Of a stretch of 64,000 nucleotides of DNA, positions 52,015 to 60,530 are shown piece by piece. The notes under the pieces were generated by a model. It did no database searches. It was given only the letters and a program-made list of their open reading frames with translations, and was not told where the DNA came from. The stretch is from Bifidobacterium pullorum subsp. saeculare (GTDB lineage: Bacteria; Actinomycetota; Actinomycetes; Actinomycetales; Bifidobacteriaceae): NCBI RefSeq assembly GCF_016899725.1, contig NZ_JACLYU010000006.1, forward strand, positions 36,785-100,784. The letters are read 5' to 3'. How positions within the stretch are numbered: position 1 is the first letter of the stretch; every line of letters starts with the position of its first letter. The translations under genes and the position numbers were made by a program.

Positions 52015-52444
52015 GGTATTCCGCTCCTTATATCCTGATATTCCACTATGTGTTTCACACGAGAGCCGGCCGATTCTCATATGAAAAACACCGGCCATTC
52101 CCTCTGCATTTTCCTCATGGAATACTTCTGACGAATCCCATCGTATCCACAAACCATTCTCAACGCAATTCCATCGCGCAATTCGGCAACCGTATTCAGA
52201 GTCGCAATCCGCAGAGTAAAAAAACACGGCGCATCCCGCGCCGCGGTCCGCACCCATCGGCCCAGCCTCCATGCGGCGGTCCCACATGCCGGCATCCTGT
52301 CCACCGTTCGACACTCCCGCCTGCCGTCGACCGGCGCAAGCGTATGATGCTGTGGTTGCTTTCCGCGGGGTGAACGCGGCATCAATGCGGTATGGACGCG
52401 AGATGAACCGCCGGCGCAAGCCGGGGCGAGGAAGAGGCGAGGAC
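52015..52444. other. divergent intergenic region
   Basis: AT-richer DNA between the hypothetical gene and the MFS gene. Apart from the terminator-like hairpin no gene is seen; it must hold both divergent promoters. Confidence 0.5.
52218..52243 (-). terminator. terminator-like hairpin ahead of the hypothetical gene
   Basis: On the minus strand a 6-bp CGGCGC/GCGCCG stem (52227-52243) is followed after two bases by seven T. It lies 200 nt upstream of the start of the minus-strand gene and downstream of nothing annotated, so it could be an attenuator or the end of a small transcript. Confidence 0.45.
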
Positions 52445-54082
52445 GTGGCATCGAACGAGAACGGCACCGAACTGACGGCGGCACAGCGGGCGGATCAACC
52501 CTCCTCCGGGAACCGGCCCTCCTCCGAGCGTCCCGCTTCCAGGCGCGGCTCTCTGGGCCGCGTCCTCACCCGGGAGGAGTCGTACCGGGACGGCCACCTC
52601 ACCCACGCGGCGTTCGTCTCCATCGCGATCCTCACCTTCATCACCTTCGTCGGCAACTTCACCCAGCTGCAGCTGAGCGCGGCGCTGCCCACCATCGTCG
52701 CCGAATTCCATATCTCGGTGACCACCGGCCAGTGGCTCACCTCGGTGTTCCAGCTGGTCATGGGCGTGATGGTGCCGCTGACGGCGTTCCTCACGCGCCG
52801 CTTCTCCACGCGCCAGATCGTGATCACCTCGATGGCGGTGTTCACGCTTGGCTCGCTCTTCTCCTGGCTCGGCCCCACCTTCGTGCTGGTGCTCGCCGGC
52901 CGTCTGCTCCAGGCCGTCGGCACCGGCGTGATGTGGCCGGTGCTGCAGATCACGGTGTTCAACATCTACCCGCTGTCCAGGCGCGGCGTGGCCATGGGCA
53001 CGGTGGGCATGGCCATGAGCGTGGCCCCGGCCATCGGCCCCACCTGCGGCGGCTGGCAGACCGATATGAACGGCTGGCGCTCGATCTTCCTGACGCTGAC
53101 GGTGCTCGGCGCCGTGGCGCTGGTGCTCGCGACGCTGCTGCTGCGCAACTTCGGCGCCAGCGACAAGGACGCCAAGGCCGACTTCTTCTCGGTGGGCCTT
53201 TCGGTGTTCGGCTTCGGCGGCCTCATGTTCGGCTTCACCAACATCGAGGCCTACCCCTTCGCCAACCCGATGGTGTGGCTGCCCATGGCGATCGGCGTGG
53301 CCGGCGTCGTCTGGTTCGCCCTGCGCCAGATCGGCCGCCAGCGCAGGCTGGACGCCGGCACCGGCACCAAGGTGCCGCTGCTCGACCTGCTCGTGATGCG
53401 CAACCGCTCCTTCACCTACGGCACCGTGATCGCGGCGATGAGCTTCTTCGCGTTCAGCTCGATCATGGTGATCATGCCGCTGTATATCCAGGACGACCGC
53501 GGCTACTCGGCCACGATGAGCGGCCTGATCATGCTGCCCGGCGCCATCGGCCAGTGCATCTCGCAGTTCTTCGGCGGCCGCGCGCTCGACCGCTTCGGCG
53601 CCCGCCCGGTGGCGCTGACGGGCACGATCATCCTGTTCCTCGGCACGGTGGGCATGTCCCTGATCGGGCCGAGCACCTGGATCTGGTGGGTGTCGATCTG
53701 CCAGTTCGTACGCCAGATCGGCATGGGCTTCGTGCTCATGCCCATCACCACCTGGTCGCTCAACTGCCTGGAGCCCAAGGACGTGTCCGCCGGCTCCGCG
53801 GTGACGAACACGCTGCGCCAGATCGCGGGCGCGATGGGCGCGCCGGTGCTCGTCATCATCATGGAGTCACTGGCGGCCATGCGCGCCGGCCAGCTCGGCG
53901 GCGGAGCGGCCGCCACGGTGTCCGGGTCCATCTTCGGCATCCAGTGGGTGCTGCGCATCAGCGCCGTCATCTCCTTCGCGATGGTGGTGATGGTGCTCGT
54001 CGGCGTCAGGGGCGACGGCTCCGGCTCCACGCGCGACCTGGCGCACCGCGCCATCGCACGCATGCGGCACGTCGAGGTGTGA
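52445..54082 (+). CDS. MFS drug/metabolite exporter (DHA2, EmrB/QacA type)
   Basis: 545 residues from a GTG at 52445 with AGAGG 7 nt upstream; ATG 52403 is an alternative. A charged N-terminal stretch of about 65 residues precedes 14 membrane segments. Motif A is present in a divergent form (LTRRFSTRQIVI), the antiporter motif C appears as VAPAIGPTCGGW, and the NFTQLQLSAALPTI segment of helix 1 fits DHA2. It would export a drug or toxic compound in exchange for protons. The substrate is unknown and there is no adjacent regulator. Confidence 0.88.
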   Translation: MASNENGTELTAAQRADQPSSGNRPSSERPASRRGSLGRVLTREESYRDGHLTHAAFVSIAILTFITFVGNFTQLQLSAALPTIVAEFHISVTTGQWLTSVFQLVMGVMVPLTAFLTRRFSTRQIVITSMAVFTLGSLFSWLGPTFVLVLAGRLLQAVGTGVMWPVLQITVFNIYPLSRRGVAMGTVGMAMSVAPAIGPTCGGWQTDMNGWRSIFLTLTVLGAVALVLATLLLRNFGASDKDAKADFFSVGLSVFGFGGLMFGFTNIEAYPFANPMVWLPMAIGVAGVVWFALRQIGRQRRLDAGTGTKVPLLDLLVMRNRSFTYGTVIAAMSFFAFSSIMVIMPLYIQDDRGYSATMSGLIMLPGAIGQCISQFFGGRALDRFGARPVALTGTIILFLGTVGMSLIGPSTWIWWVSICQFVRQIGMGFVLMPITTWSLNCLEPKDVSAGSAVTNTLRQIAGAMGAPVLVIIMESLAAMRAGQLGGGAAATVSGSIFGIQWVLRISAVISFAMVVMVLVGVRGDGSGSTRDLAHRAIARMRHVEV

Positions 54083-54109
54083 GGGAGGCCGGGCCGAAGT
54101 CCCCCGCGG

Positions 54110-55453
54110 CTAGCTGATGCCGAGCAGCGTGAGCGCGATGAGCGCCACGTTGAGCGCGATGATCAGCGCGGCCACCAGGATGAACACGGCGTGCTTGACC
54201 GGCCCGTCCACATACTCCCCCATGAGCTCGCGGTCATGCGTGTAGCGCATAAGCGGGATGATCGCGAACGGAATGCCGATGGACAGGATCACCTGCCCGA
54301 TGACCAGCGCCTCGGTGGGGTTGGACGCGAACCACAGCACGGTCAGCCCCGGCACCAGCGTGACGATGCGGCAGGCCCACATCGGCGCCTTGATGTGCAG
54401 CAACCCGTACATGATCTCCGAGCCGGCGTAGGTGCCCACCGAGGTGGAGCTCAGCGACGAGGCGAGCAGCCCGATGGAGAAGATGGTGCCGATGACCGGC
54501 CCGAGCACGGTGACGATGGCGTGCTGGGCGCCTTCGATGGAATCGGTGCCGGTCATGCCGTACAGCGAGTTGGCGGCGAGGATGAGCAGCGCCAGGTTCA
54601 CGCTGCCGGCGAGCACCAGCGCCCACACCACATCGACCTTGGAGCCGAGCAGCAGACGCTTGGTGCTGGGCTTGCGCTGCCCGCCGGAATAATGGTCGTT
54701 GACCAGCGTGGAATGCAGGTAGATGGCGTGCGGCATCACGGTGGCGCCGAGCATCGAGCTCGCCATGAGCACCGAATCCACGGTGGAGAAGCGCGGCACC
54801 AAGCCGCCGAGCACGTCCGCGGGGGACGGCGGGTCCATGAACAGCCCGGCGATGAAGCCGAAGGTGATGACCAGCAGCAGCGCGATGATGATCTTCTCGA
54901 ACATCCGGTGCGTGCTGCCGCCCTGGAAGTGCAGCAGCACGGTGGACACGGCGCCGATGATGCAGCCGCCCCAGAACAGCGGGATGCCGAACAGGAGCTT
55001 CAGGGCGATGGCGCCGCCGATGAGCTCGGCCAGGTCGGTGGCGATGGCGATGACCTCCGCCTGCATGAAGAACAGGAAGCGGCCGGCGTCGCCCATGCGT
55101 TCGCCGAGCAGCTGCGGCAGCGACTTGCCGGTGACGATGCCCAGCTTGGCCGACTGGTATTGAATGAGCACGCTCATCGCGTTGGCCAGCACCAGCACCC
55201 ACACCAGCAGGAAGCCGTAGCGCGCGCCGGAGGTGATGTTCGCGGCCACATTGCCCGGGTCCACATAGGCGACGGCCGCCACGAACGCCGGCCCCAGGAT
55301 GCCGGCGAGCGCATGGCCGTGCCGCTGGCTGCCGGCCGTGTGCCGCGCGTCCTGCCGCTCCTCCTCGGTGTGCGGCGTCGCGTCGGTGCGCGGCGTCACA
55401 GTGGCGTCACCCGGCCCGCCGGCCCGGCCTTCCGTCCGAGTCCCGTCCTTCAT
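54110..55453 (-). CDS. mntH: Nramp manganese/divalent metal transporter
   Basis: A 447-residue membrane protein with 11 or so segments. The helix-1 signature AYVDPGNVAANI and the helix-6 signature MPHAIYLHSTLV supply the metal-binding Asp, Asn and Met. Proton-coupled import of Mn2+ (and Fe2+) is the established function. A hydrophilic N-terminal extension of about 45 residues is unusual but common in actinobacteria. The ATG has AAGGAGG 9 nt upstream. It is convergent with the MFS gene. Confidence 0.93.
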   Translation of the reverse strand: MKDGTRTEGRAGGPGDATVTPRTDATPHTEEERQDARHTAGSQRHGHALAGILGPAFVAAVAYVDPGNVAANITSGARYGFLLVWVLVLANAMSVLIQYQSAKLGIVTGKSLPQLLGERMGDAGRFLFFMQAEVIAIATDLAELIGGAIALKLLFGIPLFWGGCIIGAVSTVLLHFQGGSTHRMFEKIIIALLLVITFGFIAGLFMDPPSPADVLGGLVPRFSTVDSVLMASSMLGATVMPHAIYLHSTLVNDHYSGGQRKPSTKRLLLGSKVDVVWALVLAGSVNLALLILAANSLYGMTGTDSIEGAQHAIVTVLGPVIGTIFSIGLLASSLSSTSVGTYAGSEIMYGLLHIKAPMWACRIVTLVPGLTVLWFASNPTEALVIGQVILSIGIPFAIIPLMRYTHDRELMGEYVDGPVKHAVFILVAALIIALNVALIALTLLGIS

Positions 55454-55483
55454 ATCCGTTTGCCTCCTTGTTCCGGAGACCTA

Positions 55484-55513
55484 CCCAAGGTTCCCCAATC
55501 CGTCACCTTGGTA
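55484..55513 (-). promoter_or_regulatory. imperfect inverted repeat upstream of mntH
   Basis: ACCAAGGT and ACCTTGGGT arms (minus sense) separated by 13 nt lie 30-60 nt upstream of the mntH start. It could be an operator for a metal-responsive regulator or a small leader hairpin; it does not resemble the yybP-ykoY Mn riboswitch core. Confidence 0.3.
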
Positions 55514-55576
55514 TAGCCGTGTGAAATAACGCCATGTTACCGACGCGGACCGGGCGGCCGCCGGAGGCCGCCCGGC

Positions 55577-56338
55577 TCAGGAGCGGGGCAGCTCCTGGGC
55601 GGGGCAGGTGTGCAGCACGGCGCGCATCGCGTCGCGTTCGGCGCTGGTCACGCTCAGGGCGTATTCGGCTTTCACGGCGATCTGCCGGGCCACGTAGTCG
55701 CAGCGGTAGGCGCCGTTGGTGGGCAGCCAGTAGGCGGCGGAGGCGGAGCCTTTCTCACTGTTGGCCGGGCCGTCCACCGCCAGGAGGTTGCCCATGTCGT
55801 TGCCGAAGCGGTAGCGCGTGGCCTGGTCCCAGTCGCGGGCGCCGGACTGCCAGGCGTTCTCCAGCGCGACCACATGGTCGATCTGCACGGCGGCGCTGGT
55901 GGCGCGCCCCCGCTGGAAGTGGATGGTCCTGCCGGTGTACGGGTCGTCGAGCACGCCGGATTCGACGATGCACGAGCCGCGCCGGAAGGTCACGTCCGTC
56001 AGGTCGCGGGCGAGCACGTCGTCGCGCACGTCGCAGCCGTTGCCGTCCTCGTCGGTCTCCCGGTAGCCGAAGAGGTTGCGGTCGTAGCCGTCCTTGCGGG
56101 GGTGGTCGTCGACGGCGAGCCCGGCCAGCGCGTCGGCGGCCGGGCCGCTGGCCGTGAACTCGCCGGTGGCCTTGCCGACGGTGGGGCTCACCTTCGGCAG
56201 AACGAAGCCGACGCTCATCCCGACGGCGACGGCGATGACCAGCAGGATGAGCAGCCCCTCGAGCGGCCCGGTGGCGCCGGGCCGCCGGCTGAACCGAGTG
56301 GCGGGGGCGGCGCGACGGCGCCGTCGTCGGACGGCCAT
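55577..56338 (-). CDS. membrane-anchored HNH nuclease (DUF1524)
   Basis: A 253-residue protein: strongly basic start (MAVRRRRRRAAPATR), one membrane segment or uncleaved signal (about 28-48), then an extracytoplasmic region ending in a GmrSD/DUF1524-type HNH nuclease domain (VQIDHVVALENAWQSGA with the catalytic His, LLAVDGPANSEKGS with the Asn). A cysteine pair (CDVRDDV... RGSC; YRCDYV) may form disulfides, fitting an exported location. It may degrade extracellular DNA. Its ATG overlaps the stop of the upstream reductase gene by 1 nt. Confidence 0.85.
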   Translation of the reverse strand: MAVRRRRRRAAPATRFSRRPGATGPLEGLLILLVIAVAVGMSVGFVLPKVSPTVGKATGEFTASGPAADALAGLAVDDHPRKDGYDRNLFGYRETDEDGNGCDVRDDVLARDLTDVTFRRGSCIVESGVLDDPYTGRTIHFQRGRATSAAVQIDHVVALENAWQSGARDWDQATRYRFGNDMGNLLAVDGPANSEKGSASAAYWLPTNGAYRCDYVARQIAVKAEYALSVTSAERDAMRAVLHTCPAQELPRS

Positions 56339-57207
56339 CAGGCGTAGGTGAAGGTCAGCGGGTCGTGCCCGGCGCGGGTGGGGCCGTCGAGCGCGTCGAT
56401 CGCGGCGTGTTCCTCGGGCGTCAGAGCGAAGCCAAAGAGGTCGAGGTTCTCCCGCTGGCGGTCGGCGTGCACGGACTTGGGGATGATCACGGTGCCGTTC
56501 TCGATGTGCCAGCGCAGGATCGCCTGCGCCGGAGAGACGCCGTGCGCGGCGGCGATGCGCCCGATCGTGCCGCCGCCGGCGTTGAGGTCGGAGCCGCGGG
56601 CCATCGGCGAATAGGCTTCGACGGCGATGCCGTGCGCCTTGCAGAACGCGACGACCTCGCGCTGCTGCCAGGTGGGGTGCAGCTCGATCTGGTTGACGGT
56701 GGGCCACTCCCCCGTCTCGGCGTGCAGGCGCTCGAGGTGCTCGGGCAGGAAGTTGCACACGCCCAGGGTTTTCACGCGGCCCTCCCCGCGCAGGCGCACG
56801 AAGGCCTTCCAGGTCTCGCCGCTGCGCCAGTCGAAGGGGGTGGGCCAGTGGATCATGTACATGTCCACGTAATCGAGCCGCAGCAGGCCGAGCTGGCGGT
56901 CGAAGGCCTTGAGCGCGGAGTCGTAGCCCTGCTCGGAGTCGCGCAGCTTGGTGGTGACCCACAGGCTGGCGCGCGCCTCGCCGGCGGTGTATCCGGCGGC
57001 GGCGAGCGCACGGCCGACGCCGCCCTCGTTGTTGTAGCCGGCGGCGCCGTCGATGTGCCGGTAGCCGGCGGCGAGCGCCTCCTCGACGACCGGCTGCACC
57101 CCCTCGTCGTCGATGCGCAGCACGCCCAGGCCGACCTGCGGGATGCCGCATCCGTCGGCGAGCGTGATGTCCGGAACCGAGGCCGGGTTGGTGATGCCGT
57201 TGGTCAT
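56338..57207 (-). CDS. aldo/keto reductase
   Basis: 289 residues from the ATG at 57207 (GGGAGGC upstream). The AKR tetrad is visible: Asp53 and Tyr58 in HIDGAAGYNNE, Lys87 in VTTKLRD, His120 in MIHWP; the NADPH segment IIPKSVHADRQRENLDLFGF is at the C terminus. It reduces aldehydes or ketones, as in the 2,5-diketo-gluconate reductase group. It overlaps the HNH nuclease gene by 1 nt; a functional relation is not apparent. Confidence 0.92.
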   Translation of the reverse strand: MTNGITNPASVPDITLADGCGIPQVGLGVLRIDDEGVQPVVEEALAAGYRHIDGAAGYNNEGGVGRALAAAGYTAGEARASLWVTTKLRDSEQGYDSALKAFDRQLGLLRLDYVDMYMIHWPTPFDWRSGETWKAFVRLRGEGRVKTLGVCNFLPEHLERLHAETGEWPTVNQIELHPTWQQREVVAFCKAHGIAVEAYSPMARGSDLNAGGGTIGRIAAAHGVSPAQAILRWHIENGTVIIPKSVHADRQRENLDLFGFALTPEEHAAIDALDGPTRAGHDPLTFTYA

Positions 57208-57392
57208 GGCTGTGCCTCCCAAAAGTGAGTCCGATGCTCGTCCGGCTCCCAGCCTAGCCGGTGGGCTCGGCGGCGCGCGGCGGGGCGGCGGGGCGGGCCG
57301 GCGGCGCGTCCGTGGACCGGCGGCGCCGGCGTTCACCCATCCCGGCTAGGATGAAACAGTCCCAGCCGGTTGCGGTGTGAAGAAGGAGAACG

Positions 57393-59615
57393 ATGACCGG
57401 TCTGTTCCATGCCGTTCGCAATCCCCATAATCCGCTGGGCACACTCGCCCGGACGCGCGGCACCGGACGCTACACCTTCGGGCTGGCCCTCGCGGCCGGG
57501 CTCGCCGGGCTGCTCTACGGCTACGATACCGTCGCCATCTCCGGGGCCATCGATTTCCTGCGCGCGCACTACGGGCTCGACGCGGCGTTCGAGGGGCTCG
57601 TCATCTCCTCGGTCATGCTCGGCGGCATCGCGGGCGCGGTGGGCGCGGGCTTCCTGGCGGACCGGTTCGGCCGGCGACGCGTGCTCATGGCAGGCGCGGC
57701 GCTGTTCCTCGTCGCCTCCCTGTTCTCGGCCGCCTCGGACACGGCGTTGCAGCTCATCGTCGCGCGCATGGTCGGCGGCGTGGGCATCGGGCTGACGGCG
57801 GCGCTGGCCGTCACGTACATCACCGAATCGGCGCCCACGCATATCCGCGGCACGCTGGCGTTCTCGTACCAGCTGCTCGCCGTCTGCGGCATCTTCCTGG
57901 CCAACGTGGCCAACTACATCATCGCGGCGCGCGGCACCGACGCCTGGGACATAGCCACGGGCTGGCGGTGGATGCTCGGCATCGGCGCGGTGCCGGCGGC
58001 CGTGTTCCTCATGACGATGTGGTTCGCGCCGGAGTCGCCGCGCTTCCTCATCCAGTCCGGCCGCGTGGACGAGGGCTTCGCGGTGCTGGAGCATGTCAAC
58101 GGCACGGACAAGGCGCGCACGCGCGTCACGGATGTGCAGTCGTCGATGGCGCTGGAGCGCGAGCTGGGGGCCAGCGCCGCCGACCTGTTCCGCCCGGGAC
58201 TGCGCCGCGCGCTCATCGTGGGCGTATTCCTGGCGGTCGCGAACCAGGCGGTGGGCGTCAACGTCATCTCCTACTACGGACCGGTGCTGTTCAAGGGCAT
58301 CGGCTACGAGGGCGACACGGGATTCCTGGCCGCCTCCTGCGTGGCGGGCGTGGAGCTGGTGGCCACGGTGGTGGGCATGTACCTGATCGACGCGGTGGGC
58401 CGCAAGCACCTCCTGGAGGCAGGGGCGGCGCTCATGGCGGTGTTCGCGGCGTGCCTGGCCGTCAGCTATTCGGCGGGCTCGCAGCTGTGGATGCTGGTGT
58501 TCGCCATGCTGTTCACCTCCACGTTCGGATTCTCGATGGGACCGGTGCCATGGGTCATGCTGCCGGAGCTGTTCCCCAACCATCTGCGCGGCCGGGCCGT
58601 GGGCCTGTGCACCGCGTTCCTGTTCCTGACGAACTGGGCGGTCGGCCAGTTCACGCCGATGCTGGTCGGTTCGGTCGGTGGAGGCGGCACCTTCGCGCTG
58701 TTCGCGCTGCTCGACCTGGCGTGCCTGGTGGGCGTGGTCAAACTGGTGCCGGAGACGATGGACCGCACGCTGGAGGACATCGAGAGCGACTGGCTGCCGC
58801 GCACGCCGGAGGCTTCGGCACGTGTGGCGCTGAGCACCGCGGACGCGCGGATCCGGCGCGCCGAGTCCACGCTGGCGCATGTGGAGAACCAGCGGATGCA
58901 GGCGCTGGGCATCATCGAACAGGCGGAGCGCGACCGCGTGGCCGCGCAGAAGCGGCTGTTCTCCCTGCAGAACGAGCGGATGCGCCGCGAGATCACACGG
59001 CGGCTGGACGAGTACCGCCGCGCTCTGCGGGAGACCGAGGAGCGCAGCGGCAGCACCGTGCATGTCACGCAGGTGCCCGGGCCGCAGGCCGACCCGATCG
59101 ACAGTCTGGTGGCGCGGCGGCTGCACGCCGACAGCGTCTCCCCCGATTCCGACGACCTGGTGCAGGTGACCGGCGAGGGACCGGAGCACATCACCGCGGA
59201 CATGCTGCCGTTGGAGGACCTGGCGTCGATCAACGAGGTACTGGCGAACGCGGTGCGTAGCGCGGCCGGAGCCGGGCTTGGCGCAGGGATTGGTTCGGCC
59301 GGCGCGGACGACGCGACGGGGATCGGGCTTGGCTCGGCCGGCGCGGCGGGACTTGGTTCGTCGGGCTTGGCGGGCAGAGCCGGCACGGCGGGGACGGGTC
59401 TTGGCGCGGGTGTTCACGAGGCTGGCGCGGGAACCGGCGCAGGGGACACGAGGATTGGCGCGGTAAACGTGGACAATTTCGCGGATGTGGATCTCTCCGA
59501 GCTGGACGACCTGCCGGAGGCCGACCGCCGCAAGGACGAGGCCGAGCTGCGCCGCGAGAACGAGGCGCTGCGCAACGTGCTCGACTCGCTCGACCAGCTC
59601 ATACGCAAGGACTGA
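57393..59615 (+). CDS. MFS sugar porter with long cytosolic C-terminal extension
   Basis: A 740-residue protein. Residues about 25-460 are a 12-segment sugar porter: GLLYGYDTVAISGAIDF, ADRFGRRRVLMAG, SPRFLIQSGRVDEGF, NQAVGVNVISYYGPVLFKGI, VPETMDRTLEDIE. It imports a sugar with protons. The remaining 280 residues are exceptional: a charged coiled-coil (about 470-560, RRAESTLAHVENQRMQALGI, QKRLFSLQNERMRREITRR), a low-complexity Gly/Ala/Ser region (about 625-685) and a final acidic and leucine-rich helix (about 700-738). It might bind another protein or self-associate. AAGAAGGAG precedes the ATG. Confidence 0.9.
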   Translation: MTGLFHAVRNPHNPLGTLARTRGTGRYTFGLALAAGLAGLLYGYDTVAISGAIDFLRAHYGLDAAFEGLVISSVMLGGIAGAVGAGFLADRFGRRRVLMAGAALFLVASLFSAASDTALQLIVARMVGGVGIGLTAALAVTYITESAPTHIRGTLAFSYQLLAVCGIFLANVANYIIAARGTDAWDIATGWRWMLGIGAVPAAVFLMTMWFAPESPRFLIQSGRVDEGFAVLEHVNGTDKARTRVTDVQSSMALERELGASAADLFRPGLRRALIVGVFLAVANQAVGVNVISYYGPVLFKGIGYEGDTGFLAASCVAGVELVATVVGMYLIDAVGRKHLLEAGAALMAVFAACLAVSYSAGSQLWMLVFAMLFTSTFGFSMGPVPWVMLPELFPNHLRGRAVGLCTAFLFLTNWAVGQFTPMLVGSVGGGGTFALFALLDLACLVGVVKLVPETMDRTLEDIESDWLPRTPEASARVALSTADARIRRAESTLAHVENQRMQALGIIEQAERDRVAAQKRLFSLQNERMRREITRRLDEYRRALRETEERSGSTVHVTQVPGPQADPIDSLVARRLHADSVSPDSDDLVQVTGEGPEHITADMLPLEDLASINEVLANAVRSAAGAGLGAGIGSAGADDATGIGLGSAGAAGLGSSGLAGRAGTAGTGLGAGVHEAGAGTGAGDTRIGAVNVDNFADVDLSELDDLPEADRRKDEAELRRENEALRNVLDSLDQLIRKD

Positions 59616-59635
59616 TCCGCCACGCACCCCCTCAT

Positions 59636-59804
59636 ACGGCGAACCGTACTCTTAGCCGCAGTAAGAGTACGGTTTGCCGTACAGAAACGAAGGCTCTACG
59701 GCAAACCGTACTGTGACGGCGAGTAAGCGTACGGTTCGCCGCACTGATACGAAGGCCATGCGGCAAACCGTACGCTGAGAGCACGCAAGAGTACGGTTCG
59801 CCGT
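59636..59804. repeat. palindromic repeat array, cluster 1 (three units)
   Basis: Three 44-45-nt units (59636-59680, 59698-59741, 59760-59804), each able to fold into a stem of about 15 bp with ACGGCAAACCGTACGC-type arms, separated by 17-18-nt spacers such as CTGATACGAAGGCC. Period about 62 nt. The first lies 20 nt after the sugar-porter stop and could also serve as terminator. Confidence 0.85.
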
Positions 59805-59847
59805 GAAAGACACGACACCTGCGTTCACTGAGGCGTGGCAGCTGACG

Positions 59848-60117
59848 TATCTGCGTTCGTTGGGGCGCTACAGGCCACGTATCCCGGTTCGTTGGGGCGC
59901 GGCAGACCACCTATCTCGGTTCGTTGGGGCGGATTTTCCTTGTTGCGGAGGTCTATCTGCGTTCATTGGGTCCTCAGGCTGAGGCCTATCGAGGAACCTG
60001 GCCTTGGAATTCCGCCGTTTTCGGGACTTGCCTAGATGAGGTATCACACCGGAGAGGACCCAACGAACGCAGATAGACCTCCGCACGGGCCCGAATCCGC
60101 CCCAACGAACCGAGATA
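59848..60117. repeat. long inverted-repeat structure built on TTCGTTGGGGCG units
   Basis: Units starting TATCTGCGTTCGTTGGGGCG occur at 59848, 59880 and 59912 (period 32) and a variant at 59954. Opposite-strand copies follow: 59945-59975 pairs with 60054-60084 (31 bp, one mismatch) and 59912-59933 pairs with 60096-60117. The whole forms a large imperfect hairpin with a roughly 78-nt central loop. Confidence 0.82.
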
Positions 60118-60297
60118 CCACCGTTGGGGCGCCCCATTGAATCGCAAACCACCTTCAGAACACCAACGAATGGCCACTCCATGCACAGCCCTGCGTTTAA
60201 GGATTATCCCACAGCCACGGCATGCACAGCCATGCCCCAAGGATGCCGCCCCATGCACAACTGCACAAAAGCAAAGCTATCCAGACACCGCAAGACT

Positions 60298-60466
60298 ACG
60301 GCAAACCGTACGCTGGCGACGAGTAAGAGTACGGTTCGCCGCACAGACACCGCAAGACTGCGGCAAACCGTACACTGAGAGCGCGCAAGAGTACGGTTCG
60401 CCGCATAGAAACCGCACCCACGTGACAAACCGTACGCTGACGGCGAGTAAGAGTACGGTTCGCCGC
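60298..60466. repeat. palindromic repeat array, cluster 2 (three units)
   Basis: Units at 60298-60341, 60360-60404 and 60422-60466 of the same family as 59636-59804, again with period about 62 nt. The last lies 65 nt beyond the stop of the LacI-type gene. Between the clusters (59805-60297) there is no gene apart from the inverted-repeat structure. Confidence 0.85.
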
Positions 60467-60530
60467 ATGGGAACCGCAGGAGTCACCGCGCTCAGCCCAT
60501 GGACCCCGCCGCACGTTCAGCCCGTGGGGG

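Noticed and set aside
55454..55560. Mn riboswitch upstream of mntH
   Set aside because: Only a short inverted repeat is present; the conserved core of the yybP-ykoY class is not visible.
57333..59627. 764-residue open frame on the minus strand opposite the sugar porter
   Set aside because: It is the shadow of a very GC-rich gene: Arg/His/Gly/Ala-rich, no domain, no ribosome binding site. The plus-strand frame has clear MFS motifs.
59636..60466. CRISPR array
   Set aside because: Units are palindromic, spacers are near-identical instead of unique, and no cas genes are present.
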